64,000 nucleotides of DNA from Calvatia gigantea (Eukaryota > Basidiomycota > Agaricomycetes > Agaricales > Lycoperdaceae): contig JACAAK010000003.1 of the NCBI GenBank assembly GCA_025093985.1, forward strand, positions 2,852,001 through 2,916,000, read 5' to 3'. The notes below the pieces were generated by a model. That model had not been told where the DNA came from. It was given only the letters and a program-made list of their open reading frames with translations, and ran no database searches. A program made the translations under genes and the position numbers. Numbering within the stretch: the stretch's first letter is position 1; the number at the start of each line of letters is the position of its first letter. Below, in pieces: positions 10,491-21,998 of the stretch.

Positions 10491-13245
10491 GGAACAGAGA
10501 AAAAGGCTTATACTTTTGCTTCGTACCGAGGGATCGAGTAATCGATAACGCACAGTAAGTGTGCGCACATCAACGAAAGGTTGATAGCTTGAGCAAAAGC
10601 TCAAGATTGCAAGGGAGTCATCCCTTGACTGTGCATTGTCGCAGTTCAGCTCCGTGTCAGTGTATTCCTCTTGTTTGTGCTGTACTTTTTCTTGAATACA
10701 TATCAGTTGCTACTTTTCCTGCCTTCGATACCAACCGCCGACGCACAGACCAGCATAATGGTTTGAGAGTCAGCAATGCCACCTGGCGTTAGGCCACACT
10801 TACCAGACTCTGATTACCATGAAGTGTGGAATTAATTTGTTTGTGCTGGAAATTTTGATTATTATGTGGGATTGTTTGGCCTACTTATTTACTCGTAGTC
10901 TGATTGTTCCAAATAGAACGACCGACGACAGTTTTGTGATCGCAGACGTAGCGCTTATTCAGGACTCAAGAACGTTCACAAGATGTGATAACGTTTCCCT
11001 TCGTCGTCTCTTCAAGTCGAAGGCCCAAAGTCTCGCCGCAAACGCCTCGTAAGAATTTCAGGTAGTAAAATATACCCGGACTGCAAGATTTCTCTGATTA
11101 AATTCTAAGAAGTGTTTACATACTTGATGACTACACGTCGCTGGAGTTCCCGGCTGCGTGAAGCAATTAACTCCGAGTCTACTCGCAGCCTCCTAGCAAC
11201 GGAATTTCCAGTCTGAGGGCTTTCCCCCGAACTTGCAATGGACCTTTGGGTAGAATACCAAGATTGGGATTTCTTGAAGCCGAAATCCAGGGTTACACAG
11301 AATTCACAGTCGAATGGATTCACACCACCCGATTCGACGCAAATCCCACCGCACTCATCCGGGATTCTGAGGTATCCCGTTAACAGCTGAATGCAGGTTC
11401 CCGGGGCTGGAGGATCGACGGCTCATCTATATCTCCATTCTTCAGATCTTGGTGCGCGCATACTGTGAGTTCGCGCTCAGTCATCAATATCTATATCGTA
11501 GGAAATCATCAAGATACTGGCGAGGTTCCGAACCTGATCAAGCTCGATCCAGCTTTAGACCTACTATGTCGAAAAATTGACTCAAACATGAGCCCCAATT
11601 ACCGCTACTTGGGGAAAGAGTAGAGAAGATATGATCGGCTCTTGTTAAGAATCGGGACCCAGGGATAAAAAACGCGCTCGCCCAACCCCTATCAAAAGGA
11701 GCGCGTTGTGCAAAAATTACCGGTGAAGCTAATTTTTGGGGCGACGACGAGAATGGGAAATAAGTTTCGAGGAACTGGGAACGTCAGAAAGAGTACTGTC
11801 AAACACACTGGCCGGGTGACGAGAGGGGAAATTCCCGTCAGTAGGCTTTGTATTGGTTTCTGCGATGTGCACGTTCAGAGGTACGTGAGGTTATTCCCCT
11901 CTGCATCTCTTGGACTTTCGTTTCTCTGTTCATTATGTTCAGCCGTTTGTTAGTTTGTACCTTACTCCTGAGTGGCACAAGATTTTATTGCATGGTTAAT
12001 GCCCTCCTTAGCTTGTCGGTCGTCCGCGAGAACGGGAATTGAAGGAAGCGCCCATTCTGGGTACCTCATGGATGACTCAACTGGAACACCACACTCTCTA
12101 AATTTCAATTCAGATGCATCCCTGCGGAATTATTATCGCTAACGTCATCGAGCTGATCACCGTTGTCCTATCTCTTCCCTCTATCTCAAGCGATGTCACC
12201 AACTACTTAGTTCCTCGGTTTGTCGAAGGGGGGCAAGGACGGGGTTTGTTCCGTTGCCGTCACTGCATTCATCTCAGGGCCAACTCCTTAGTGCCCCAAA
12301 AAATTTATTTCGGTGCGTTGCTACCGGCCGCCCCCCAGTACCCTCACCAGTCGACAGATGCCTTGCTCATACCACGTGGGGTTGGTTAGACTCGGCAATT
12401 CAACCCACTGAGACAGGGATTACACAAAGGGCCTTCTTTTGTATACGAATATTCATCCCTATCAAAACGCGCTTCTCGTGCAGTCGTCTTTGATATGTTT
12501 GCGGAATGGCGGTAGAACGGGTCTGGATTTTGAACCCGAGCTTGGCAGAGTCTCCCGATCCAATTTGCATAGTAGCTGACGTGCTCAATAACCACAGGGC
12601 AACGTGGATGATGCATGGATGAAGGTGCCGACATGGCAACTCCACGGGTCTCATCAGGATGTAAGAAAAGTATCACCTGTGCGTCCCTGCCTTTCCACAG
12701 AGCGCCCGCTTTGGCGTTGTTTTCATTGTAGACTTCTTGGCCCGCCATCTTTATCAGCCATGACGATTACCTATGTGGAAGGTGATGATCAGTAGTGTCT
12801 CCATTGCGTCTGTGACCAGGACAATCATTCATTAAACCGGGTGTGATACATATAGCGTCTCTTCGCTTCATGAACTGCAATCAAAACGCGATGAAGCCGC
12901 AAGCCCATCATGCAGTGACTCGAGGATGCCCTCCAGCTTCACGCCATCTTGTCCTTGAGGCCTGAGGTTCGCTCATATTTCCGAACGCACAGCCTTCTAC
13001 CCCGTCTAGACTCTTTTCATTGCTCCCAACGTCGGTCGTGGTCCCAAAACCGACCCTACCGGCTTCTCTCCCAGCCCTCGACCCTCCTGTTCCGTCTTCT
13101 GCTCTACCACATATTCAGTGAAGTCGCTTCTCTGCGCCGTCCGATCCACTCAGTCGCGGGAAATATCATAGTTCAACCGCTAAAATTAACTGGAGATTTC
13201 ATTGTTGCCAGAAGAAATCGCAACTGCTAGTCCTATCTGCAGACG
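10491..13245. other. 2.75-kb stretch with no recognisable gene
   Basis: Both strands hold only short open frames with no family resemblance, signal peptide or coherent splice chain. An inverted motif (CGCGCTCGCC...GGAGCGCGTT) lies near 11671-11707. The right end (about 12940-13110) is pyrimidine-rich and is probably the leader of the MARVEL-like gene. A decayed gene, a non-coding RNA gene or old transposon debris would all fit, but nothing supports one of them. Confidence 0.4.
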
Positions 13246-13926
13246 ATGTCATTTGTCAAGGCTCATTATCACCCATTCTTGTTTGCTATGATGACGTTGT
13301 CGGCAATGGCGGAGTTGGGATTGACCGCATTTCTAATCGGAGCGGGGAACGAGCGCAAGATGTTCGCCAGTGAACGATACCACTCACTGTAAGTCTGGTT
13401 CAAATATGGTTCCGTGGGATTCGTTAAGACATGTCGTCAGACTGATTATGTTCCTCTTCAACGCAACCTGGACTACCGTATTCTCGGCGGGATATATGCT
13501 ATGGATGGTGGATGCAGGAAGCCAATTTTTAGCGAATGTAGCAAGCTCAGTGATATGGCTGCTGGTGACGACTACTCTTTGGGTCTGTGTTAACCTTACG
13601 ACAGACCTCTTTTGATTCCTGGCTCAACATTGACAATTACAGGGAACTGCAGCTGGAGTGATGCATGTCACACGCGGAGGTGGTGATTGTGCCCTGAGGC
13701 CAGCTATCCACAGGTATAGAGTTCATGTGGTGTACGCAGCATTTCTAATGAGATGGTATTCAGATGTCGGCAGTCTCTGACAGTGGAGGCGCTAGGGTGG
13801 ACTGAATTCGGAATTTGTATTCTGGCAACGGTGCTAACCTGCTTATGGGTCAAAACGAACAGCTATCGAGGGAAGCAGGAAAATGAGTTGGCAAGTTTAG
13901 GAGAATCCACGAGGAGACTAGTTTGA
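13246..13926 (+). CDS. MARVEL-like four-helix membrane protein
   Basis: Removing three short introns (first 13389-13440) gives a protein of about 170 residues, starting MSFVKAHYHPFLFAMM. Four hydrophobic helices are visible: FLFAMMTLSAMAELGLTAFLI, then LIMFLFNATWTTVFSAGY, SVIWLLVTTTLWGTAAGV and TEFGICILATVLTCLWV. A short polar cytosolic tail follows (KTNSYRGKQENELASLGES). The loop holds a G-G-G-D-C segment near the third and fourth helices. The layout and helix composition match the fungal MARVEL-like (Nce102/eisosome-type) membrane proteins, which organise plasma-membrane domains. The overall fold call rests on topology and style, not on a unique motif. Confidence 0.8.
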
Positions 13927-14978
13927 GGGCGACCTTGCCATTTGCTCCATGGCGGTGGTTGTGCACGATCCTAGGTGGCGTGCAGGTCCCTTCCGTAAAC
14001 TAGTTATATGTGCTTTGCTGCGTTCCTCTTTTCGGCTTAGGTTGGCTTGTAAGTCGTCAGGATGCTCTGGACGCGAGTCAGAAGCACAAAAGCGGGGACT
14101 AGTGGTAACCACGTTCAGTCTCACAAGAGTTGGTGGCGCAACGAGCCTGGGCTTCCGGCCCCAGGCCTCAGCATTGGGGTACATCAGTCCCAGTCCTTCG
14201 TATGTATTTAGAAAGCTCCCAGCACCTTTATTTGTATCATCCGCAATGTTTTTTGAGCCTGAAAGTTAGATTCAACAAGAACACGGGGATGCGCGCAAAA
14301 TTCGGGCTGCTGGCATGGTACTTGAACAACACACTCTTGTTGGCCCATTGCCTGCGGGTGTGTCTGGCAGGAGTATTTAAGGTGGAAATTTAGCCACGAT
14401 TATTTTTTGTGCCCTCCGGAGCATAACCACTCCGCCGAGTCGGTTAACCTTGCGACGGTTCAATTTACCCTACTTGCGGTAAGACCATTCACTGGTAGGA
14501 AGCGTTCACATTAGTTGGCCTCCAATACCTGCCGTTGCTGGGGTGCGCAGTGTCTCCAGCTCTGAGGCCTGAGCCTCGAAATGTATCGCTGGGGCCTCGT
14601 AAAGTGGTCGGGAGTTTTCCAATTTGACTGCTCATTGCACGCAAGAACTAGAATAAACTGGAACATCGCGCAGGCTTCTCCTAGTATAAGGGCAAGAGAT
14701 AAACGCCGCTTTCTTGCTGGCATTCATACGGCGAGAACATCAACGACTGTTGCATCAAGGAATGGCCATTCCCGAATGGGCCCTGACCTAAATTTGGAAT
14801 GGTTGCTTGTTACGGGGAATGCCGAGGAACTACATAGTTTCTATCAGCCCCCCATTTTCGGAGCACCACCCGCATTCTCAGGTTGTCGGGGTCAACGTCT
14901 TCAAGAACAAGGTGTGCCACAGGTTTTATTTGATCAAGTTAGGACTGATTAAATGACACTCTTCTAACATTAGCGGGG
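13927..14978. other. Intergenic region upstream of RPL15
   Basis: No protein family is recognised. A possible 5'-leader intron of the ribosomal gene may begin at AAG|GTGTGCC (about 14912) and end at CATTAG just before the start codon. This would fit the common 5' introns of fungal ribosomal protein genes. Confidence 0.4.
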
Positions 14979-15808
14979 ATGGGTGCCTACAAATATATCG
15001 GAGAGCTCTACAAGAAAAAACAATCGGATGTCCTCCGATTCCTCCTTCGTGTTCGGTGTGTGGATTCAATGGATTCATCCGTCAAACCCATTTAATTACG
15101 TTCACAGTTGCTGGGAGTATCGCCAATTGAACGTCATTCACCGTGCCTCTCGTCCTTCTCGCCCCGATAAGGCTCGCCGTCTCGGTTACAAAGCAAAGCA
15201 GGGATATGTCATTTATCGCGTCCGAGTTCGACGCGGCAACCGCAAGAAGCACGTCCCCAAGGGTTTGTCACCTCCGGACCCCTTTCACTGGAAATCATCG
15301 CTCAAATAAGTCTGGTCAGGTGCCACCTACGGCAAACCCGTCCGTCAGGGCGTCAACCAGCTCAAGCCTCAACGGTCGTTACGGAGTGTTGCGGAGGAGC
15401 GTGTCGGCAGGCGTTGCGGAAACTTGCGTGTCCTCAACTCCTACTGGGTGAACCAAGATGGTGTCTATAAGTACTACGAAGTTATCTTGGTGGATCCCAG
15501 CCACAAGGCCGTAAGCACATTTCTTGCGCGAATGGTTCCCCGTAACTGAAAAGTCACCTCCCCCTAGATTCGACGCGATCCCAGAATCAACTGGATTGTC
15601 AATCCTGTTCATAAACGCCGCGAGGCCCGTGGCCTTACCAGTGCCGGCAAGCACGTACGTCGCTCTGAATACATTCTTTCTCATTTGAAGATTAATGTTC
15701 CGCCTTACTCAGAATCGTGGACTGGGCAAAGGTCACCGCCACAATCACACTCCTTCTCGTTCTACCTGGAAGAAACACAACACACTCAGCCTGCGCCGAT
15801 ACCGTTGA
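14979..15808 (+). CDS. RPL15: 60S ribosomal protein L15 (eL15)
   Basis: Structural protein of the large cytosolic ribosomal subunit. Five exons, with introns 15056-15107, 15263-15319, 15511-15567 and 15655-15712, give a complete eL15. It starts [17 protein letters not shown] and includes [71 protein letters not shown] and [16 protein letters not shown]. It ends [15 protein letters not shown]. No break or unusual substitution is seen. A 12-nt A run sits 165 bp after the stop. Confidence 0.97.
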
Positions 15809-16129
15809 TAAAATGTCCTCTCCCAAAATCCCATGTTTATCTACATCCCTCGTGTTTTCTCGCTATGAATACCCCTTCATCGTCCTTGAAACAAGCAAGG
15901 TGCGGTGTTGCATTGTTCATGTATAGATTTAGCGCCTGTGGAGCTAGAGCTATTGATAGTACAATGTGAGCTAAAAAAAAAAAAGGAGGAACGTGCACGG
16001 CACCGGCCTCAGGAAGTTAAAAATTCCACGGCTGTGTCATCAAGTCGTTCAAATTTCAAGTCAGAATAAATTAAATAGCCTCACTCTTCAGCGACATCAC
16101 AGGGTCCCCTTTCAGTGACTTGGGCTACC
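15809..16129. other. Intergenic: RPL15 3' end and GH16-1 promoter
   Basis: Contains a run of 12 A (15973-15984), genomic and not a transcript tail, and AT-rich sequence (about 16064-16077) ahead of the next start. No gene is seen. Confidence 0.5.
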
Positions 16130-17896
16130 ATGTTGCGAACTCTTCCCTCTTGTTTGATTGCTCTTCTCCTCTCTCACCTCCAGAATGTTCTTGCCAGACA
16201 CGATCTCCAACCTAGAAGTAATCTGAACTCTAACCCTGATGGGTCAAATTTTCTTTGGTTACCTCAGGACGACTATTCAGGCCCATCGTTTTTTGAGTGT
16301 GTATTCTATTCCGGTGCTTAGGGGACAGGTTATTGACGCCCCAAACAGTCAGTGGGACTTCTTCACTGGTGATGACCCAACACAGTAAGTTATAATCCAT
16401 TGTCGTGAGCGGATTTTGACTGAACGCTTCTCATGCAGCGGAATTGTCAAGTGAGCCGTCATCGATTCATCACTGGCTTTCCTCGACTTGGAATTGCGGC
16501 GTATTGATACGTCCACTCCAGCTACACGACCAAGGAAGATGCGTTCGCGAGCGGCCTTGCTTATGTTCGAGGTGATGGGACTGTCATCATGAAGGGCGAC
16601 AATACAACTTGGCTGGATAAAGGCGTGCCTCGCAAAAGGTGTGTAACATGCTCACTTCGTGGTATGATACTGGGTTCTTACATGTTCCTAAGCGTTCGCA
16701 TTTCCAGTAAAGCGCAGTATAATGGGGGCCTGTTCATCTTAGATCTGAATAAGGCACCTTGGGGTTGCGGTACGATATGACTTCAAGTGACTCGCTTTTA
16801 GGTGCTCACGTTCCCTTAGGAGTTTGGCCAGCCTTCTGGACAGTGGGTGCAGGACAATGGCCATATGTAAGTTTCTTCTTCCTATCCAGTGCTTCTCAAC
16901 CTCACGACACCCAAAGACTGGTGAGGTGGATATTATAGAAGGTGTTCATGACAATGAACACAACCAAGTTGCCTTCCATACTGGGCCTGGTCTGTAGTAG
17001 TGGTATCACTTCTCATCCCTACAACTCACATGGTATTTGGTAGGATGTCTCTTAAATCCGAACGCTTCTTTCACTGGAACCGTTGTTGTGAGTGCTCCCG
17101 GCCGTCACCTTGCATTCCATGACACTGATTCCAGTGCTCAGACAAGAAGCGGCCAGAATAATACGGAGTGTAATGGAAACATCAACGATAATGCCGGGTG
17201 TGCCATCGTGGAATGGAGTAGAGCATCGTACGGACCTTTCTTCGACTCACAGGGCGGAGGTGTCTTTGTGATGAAGTGGGATGAATCTGGTATTGCAGTT
17301 TGTCCGTTTCTGTTCTTTGGTACATGGAATCAAATACTGACATGGGTTATAGGGTCATTTTACCGACAAGCCATTCCCAATGATATCACCCAAGGAAGCC
17401 CCGATCCTTCGAAGTGGGGCCCACCAGTTGCCGCTCTAGATCCAACGAGCTGCAATCTTGCTCAATATTTCGCCAACCACTCCATTATCTTCGGTGAGTG
17501 TGCGAATGTCAGTCCGTTGGAGAGCTTCTGACATGGAATCCATTGCACAGACATTACCTTTTGTGGTGAGTTGTTGCCCCTCTGCTAGCAACGATTCGGA
17601 TATCAAATTTTTTATCAGGTGATTGGGCGGGCAACTCATACGCTTCAACGATGTGTCCTGGAACTTGCGACCAGAGACTCATGGATCCAAATAATTTTGA
17701 GGTAAGTCGCTGTCACAAAACGCTTTGTTGATACTCATGTGAATAGAATGCGACATGGATCATCAACAACTTGAAAGTCTACCGCAAACGGACGCTGGCT
17801 GGAACTGTCACCGCGAATGCTGTGCAGGCCCGTCCTTGGAGTAGTATCGCAGTCTTTCTTGGGGTGCTTGGAGTCCTATCTACATGGATGCTATAA
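16130..17896 (+). CDS. GH16 endo-1,3(4)-beta-glucanase, copy 1 (GPI-like tail)
   Basis: Glycoside hydrolase family 16 enzyme of the laminarinase type; it would cut or remodel beta-1,3/1,4-glucan at the wall. The start MLRTLPSCLIALLLSHLQ is a signal peptide. About twelve short introns are removed, including 16297-16348. The conserved core reads FDQWDFFTGDDPTHG, YVRGDGTVIMKGD, VRISSKAQYNGGLFILDL, APWGCGVWPAFWTVG and then the catalytic GEVDIIEGVHDNEHNQ. NDNAGCAIVEWSRASYGP, VFVMKWDESGIAVWSFYR and ITFCGDWAGNSYAS follow. Both catalytic glutamates of the E-x-D-x-x-E motif are present. The hydrophobic end (SIAVFLGVLGVLSTWML) suggests GPI anchoring. A close paralogue follows in the same orientation. 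Confidence 0.93.
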
Positions 17897-18358
17897 GATA
17901 TGCTATTTCTTCTTTCACGTCCTTCCCTTAGGAGCTATAGAGTAAGGCCTGGGGGTGAGTGTAATATACCGCGACGGTAATATGTAGGCGTGAGGATACT
18001 CATCCCATCTTTGCACGCTCTCATGAAGCAATAATGATGCATCAATATATTCTTAGATCGCACGGGACATAAACACGTTGTGGTCGCGCGCAGCTTAGGA
18101 AGAGCACCAGGATGGCACGAGGTGCCGAAACTTGGAGTTCGATACAGTATATCCCCGCGTAGCGAGTTAGGAATGTCCAAGGACTCGGAGGACAATGCCG
18201 AGGCAACCCTGTCCTAATTGTAAACTATGTTCAACTGCAGGGCGCCAAGACTTAATTTCCAAGTTATTGTGCCCAGAGATCCTGGACAGCATATAAGCAC
18301 CCTGCCTAAAGTGTTAAAGGGCTTTCTCCCCGTCTTTCAATATTTCAATCTTCTCCTG
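17897..18358. other. Intergenic between the GH16 copies
   Basis: No gene is seen. The right end holds the TATA-like element of the second copy. Confidence 0.5.
18291..18298 (+). promoter_or_regulatory. TATA-like box of GH16 copy 2
   Basis: ATATAAGC lies 68 bp upstream of the proposed start codon at 18359, the usual spacing for a fungal TATA box with a short leader. Confidence 0.5.
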
Positions 18359-20221
18359 ATGCGCTGCCGCCTATCAACAAGTCTCTTGTTGTTTGTCGCG
18401 GCGCAAAGCTTGCCATGTTCGGCCCATTTCGACAACCGATGGTCACCCAACTCCAGATCCCCCCATACCAAGCCCACGAAGTTTGGAAAACGGGAACAAA
18501 GTATCAATCACAATAAGGACGGTACCCCATTTGTGTGGTTGCCCGTTGACGAATATTCCGGAAGTGGGTTTTTCAAGTATGTTGGTATCCCGGTGAAGGT
18601 TGAAAATTTGAAGACTGATCATGATTGCTTTGCTTTTGCCCTTTCAGCCGGTGGGACTTCTTTACAGGGAAAGACCCAACCAAGTGCGTTGATTCATCCA
18701 TTTACATGGTGCGGTAACTAAAACCGAATCTTGCTAGCGGACAAGTAAAGTATGACTGGAGGTGCCGTGGATGCGCCGCAGCTCATTCGATATTCACAGT
18801 TACGTTCCTCGAGAAGAAGCTCTTCGAAAGAAACTCATATATACCTTGGATGATGGTACTGTGGTAATGAAGGGGGACAACGACACTTGGCTTGACCATG
18901 GTGTGAAACGTGATAGGTGGGTGGGGTAAACGTCTGTCTGTGACTTGGATAAGTAACTAATGATGGCTTGTTCTAAGTGTCCGGATTTCTACAAAGACGC
19001 GATACAACACAGGTTTATTCATCCTCGACTTGAGGAAAGCTCCATGGGGGTGTGGTGAGGCTGGCCGCAGTTTGTGCTTTGACCAGAAGCGAGACTGAAC
19101 CGGCTTTCCAAGGTACTTGGCCTGCATTCTGGACGTTGGGAGAGGGGGATTGGCCATACGTGAGTCAAGAAGTGGGTCCCCTGCATAGCTGCCTCATTCA
19201 GGTGCTTGGTTTATAGGCTGGTGAAATTGATATCATAGAGGGTGTACACGATAATCAACACAACCAGGTAGCCTGGCATACCTCCCCTGGTGCGTCGCCT
19301 TGACTACCTGTTTTTTTTTGCCTTGATTGTGAGACTGGAGACGGAAAACAGGATGTACCCTCGCCACGAATAGTTCCTTTACGGGCACATTAGTGGTAAG
19401 TTCTATCTGGGCCCTTAGCACTCACGTAGTTGGACTGAATAATGGCAGAATGTAAATGGGAAGAATCACACTGACTGCAATGGTTTAATAAATGATAATG
19501 CTGGATGTGGTATTGTCGAATGGAGCAGGGCGTCATACGGCCCATACTTTGACGCTCAAGGCGGGGGTGTTTTTGTAATGAAGTGGGACGAGAATGGAAT
19601 TTCAGTATGTGCGTTGCCCACTGATTGAGAACTTTGAAACGTTGTCCTGACCTTCTTACAGGGTCTTTCTACCGCACAGCAATCCCGAAAGACATAACGG
19701 AAGGAGTTCCTCATCCGGATAGCTGGGGGCCTCCCTCAGCCTCGCTCGATGCATCACAGTGCAACCCACTCACGTTCTTCAAGAACCATACCATCATCTT
19801 GAGTGAGTTATTTTAAATGGTATCCAGTCTCTCTCGCTGAACCCATTCTAGATATTACTTTCTGTGGTATGTCTTGACACCATCCGTGGTTCTAGTAGGA
19901 TTTGCCAACATGCGCAAACTGTTTTATAGGAGACTGGGCAGGCAACTCCTACGCAACCTCAGGGTGTCCGGGAACCTGCCTCGAGCGGCTCCAAGACCCT
20001 CGAAATTTTGAGGTGGGCAACTTCAGCCGAACTCATTACTGAGTTGGTGTGTTGAACAAGTTTTACAGAACGCAACTTGGATCATCAACTCGCTCAAAGT
20101 TTATCGCAAGCAGGACCTTAATGGGCTCGTTTCAAGTGCCGATGATCCTCCTGTTTCTGCCCGAGGTCCTCTACCATTTTGGACGACATTGTTAGCAGCG
20201 CCGGCGGCATTCTTGTTTTAA
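18359..20221 (+). CDS. GH16 endo-1,3(4)-beta-glucanase, copy 2 (GPI-like tail)
   Basis: Tandem paralogue of the upstream GH16 gene. It starts MRCRLSTSLLLFVAAQSLPC, a signal peptide, followed by a longer basic linker. Spliced core motifs are FVWLPVDEYSGSGFFNRWDFF, GKDPTNGQVKYD, GTVVMKGDNDTWLDHGV, GLFILDLRKAPWGCG and the catalytic GEIDIIEGVHDNQHNQ. GCGIVEWSRASYGPYFDAQ, VFVMKWDENGISVWSFYR and CGDWAGNSYAT follow. It ends with a hydrophobic run (PFWTTLLAAPAAFLF), again GPI-like. Intron positions and phases match copy 1 at the points I checked, for example before RWDFF and inside VWSFYR. Both catalytic glutamates are present. Replacements are conservative, so both copies look active. Confidence 0.93.
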
Positions 20222-20280
20222 TTAAAATCTATAACGGGGAGACACGACTGCTAGATGGATTTGTATCTTGTAGAAATTCT

Positions 20281-20320
20281 AATTCCATGACCATGATCCA
20301 TGATCCTATGATCCTATGAT
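20281..20320. repeat. Short ATGATC(CT) tandem-like repeat
   Basis: Repeats of CCATGATC and CCTATGATC follow each other just after the GH16-2 stop, in the convergent gap before the SurE stop codon. It looks like a simple expanded repeat. Confidence 0.6.
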
Positions 20321-20331
20321 GGAGGTTTGGT

Positions 20332-21798
20332 CTACAACCTCATCTTCCAGACTCTATCCTCAATCTGAGCGCTTTGATGGGTATGCGGCTCTCCAAAGCT
20401 GGCGCGTAGAGGGGTAACGCTAATGTGACCCTGATGAACTGCCCATGTATCAGATCCCACTGAAAGCGAGGAGGGGGGAGGAGATATGAGATTTTTCATT
20501 TCAGGAGCCCACTTGAATAAAAGACCGCCTGTCTCAGCCGGAGGAGGGCCGGTGGCAGTGGTGTGTGCCTCGCCCTGGCTTTCTCCACTGGTGATGATGG
20601 CATCGGATTGTGTTTGATGGGGCGAGTGCTCTGCGGAGACATTCTTGAAAAGGCGGTCATAAGTGTTTCGCGCAAGATTAGTCCAATATATCTTTAGGCC
20701 TTCCTCGGACAGGAGCGTGTCGATGAGGGGGATATTGATACTGTAGAGGTCAACTTCGCCGTCGCGCAAACCGCATTGATCCTCTCCCCAATTATGCCAG
20801 AGATGTTCGATAATTCGGCTTCCTAGTCGGTGAGCCGGTTCGTGATAGGTTGTGGGAGTTGGGTAGACGAATGTGCCGTACGAAATGGCGATGGAACGGA
20901 TCTTGGAGAGAGATGATGAGAGGGCGGCACCGATGGTGCCAGAAGAGAGGGCAAAAGCAGCTGTGGGTCTGAGTTAAGTTGGCTTATCGAGGGGCTGGTT
21001 GCCGGACAAGTATCAGACAGACCAGATGTGTTGCGGCCTAAATTAGGACCGGATATCTAATGAAATTGGGTTTGATGATGGGAAGAGAAAGGAACGTGCT
21101 CACAACCAGATCTATCTGACCGGGCCACAAGTTATGAAGGGCAACGTTGGCGCAAGTGGCTGGAGTCTGAGCGGAGTTTGAGATAGGGGGAACTTTTGGT
21201 TAGAGTATGGAGAGACCGGTTCATACGCCGTCAAGGAGAATCCATTCTGCCTGTACAGGAAAAAGATGAACGCGTGAGGGGTCGTCCATAGTAAGGTGGA
21301 AGAAAACGGGACAAACCAATTCGCCGAGTTTGAGTGGGCGTGGTGTGGGTGAGATGTCGCCTCTACCATCATCCTTCGGATAAAAGTAGGAGCCTTTGAT
21401 TATTTCTTTGATGTGATAGGCTTTGCCTAGGCCAGGTGTATGGAAAAGATGAGTAATGACGTGTGTGTGTACCACAAGTCGGGACAGGCCGTACCGATCC
21501 AGGATTTCTGGCTGCTGGGGAGGACAACTTTGACATTCCAACCTGAATGCCCGGGAGGGAGGGAGGGGGGGGGGGTAATAGGGAGTGAGAATTGAGCACG
21601 AGTGGTTTAGAGGGAATGTGTTGTGTATTATGCACCGAGATGTTCTGTGAGATGGCGATAGAGACCAAGGACATAAGGTGACTCAGTTAGGCTTGGAGGG
21701 CCATCGTCATTCTGTTAGTGTAGGGGTGAGGTGTTGGGTGAAAGGGGAGTAGAAGAAGGAGGCGGTACCGTAAGAAGGACGGTTGGAGATGCAGGCAT
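20332..21798 (-). CDS. SurE-type 5'/3'-nucleotidase
   Basis: SurE proteins hydrolyse nucleoside monophosphates using an Asp/Asn-bound metal. The spliced N-terminus reads MPASPTVLLTNDDGPPSLTE, with the diagnostic NDDG split by an intron just before Asn. Following blocks are SPYVLGLYRHLTEHLGWNV, VVLPSSQKSWIGKAYHIKE, ATCANVALHNLWPGQIDLV, ISGPNLGRNTSAAFALSSGT, IGAALSSSLSKIRSIAISYG, HRLGSRIIEHLWHNWGE and DLYSINIPLI. The second diagnostic motif, SGPNxGRNTS, is intact. A fungal extension of about 100 residues ends QIEDRVWKMRL. Unlike yeast PBY1, no tubulin-tyrosine-ligase part follows. About seven introns; one contains an 11-nt C run near its acceptor. Confidence 0.92.
21565..21575. repeat. 11-nt G homopolymer inside a SurE intron
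   Basis: A run of 11 G on the plus strand, a C run on the coding strand near the intron acceptor. Such runs are prone to length errors and variation. Confidence 0.8.
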
Positions 21799-21998
21799 GA
21801 AGAGACAAGGGAAAAGCTGACAGCAGCCAAGGCAGGCCCAAAGTAAGTTCAAAATCAGTTCAGTGTCACTGGTGGTGACGGCAGTTGGCCTTGTGACGAT
21901 TCTCCCACACACCCAACCTCCCCCACCCAACCTCCCCCCCTTGCCCTCTCCTTCACGCTTCACGTCCTACCCCCGCTTTTTCCCTTCGTCCGCCGGCG
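21799..21998. promoter_or_regulatory. Divergent promoter SurE / RasGEF
   Basis: The 200 bp between two opposite start codons is C/T-rich on the plus strand near 21902-21990, typical of fungal transcription start regions. Confidence 0.5.

Noticed and set aside
12386..12748. Minus-strand open frame of 120 codons
   Set aside because: No family resemblance, no splice partners, and overlapping short frames on the other strand; most likely chance.
13949..14269. Plus-strand open frame upstream of RPL15
   Set aside because: Arg/Ser-rich with no domain pattern, and a minus-strand frame overlaps it; treated as non-coding.
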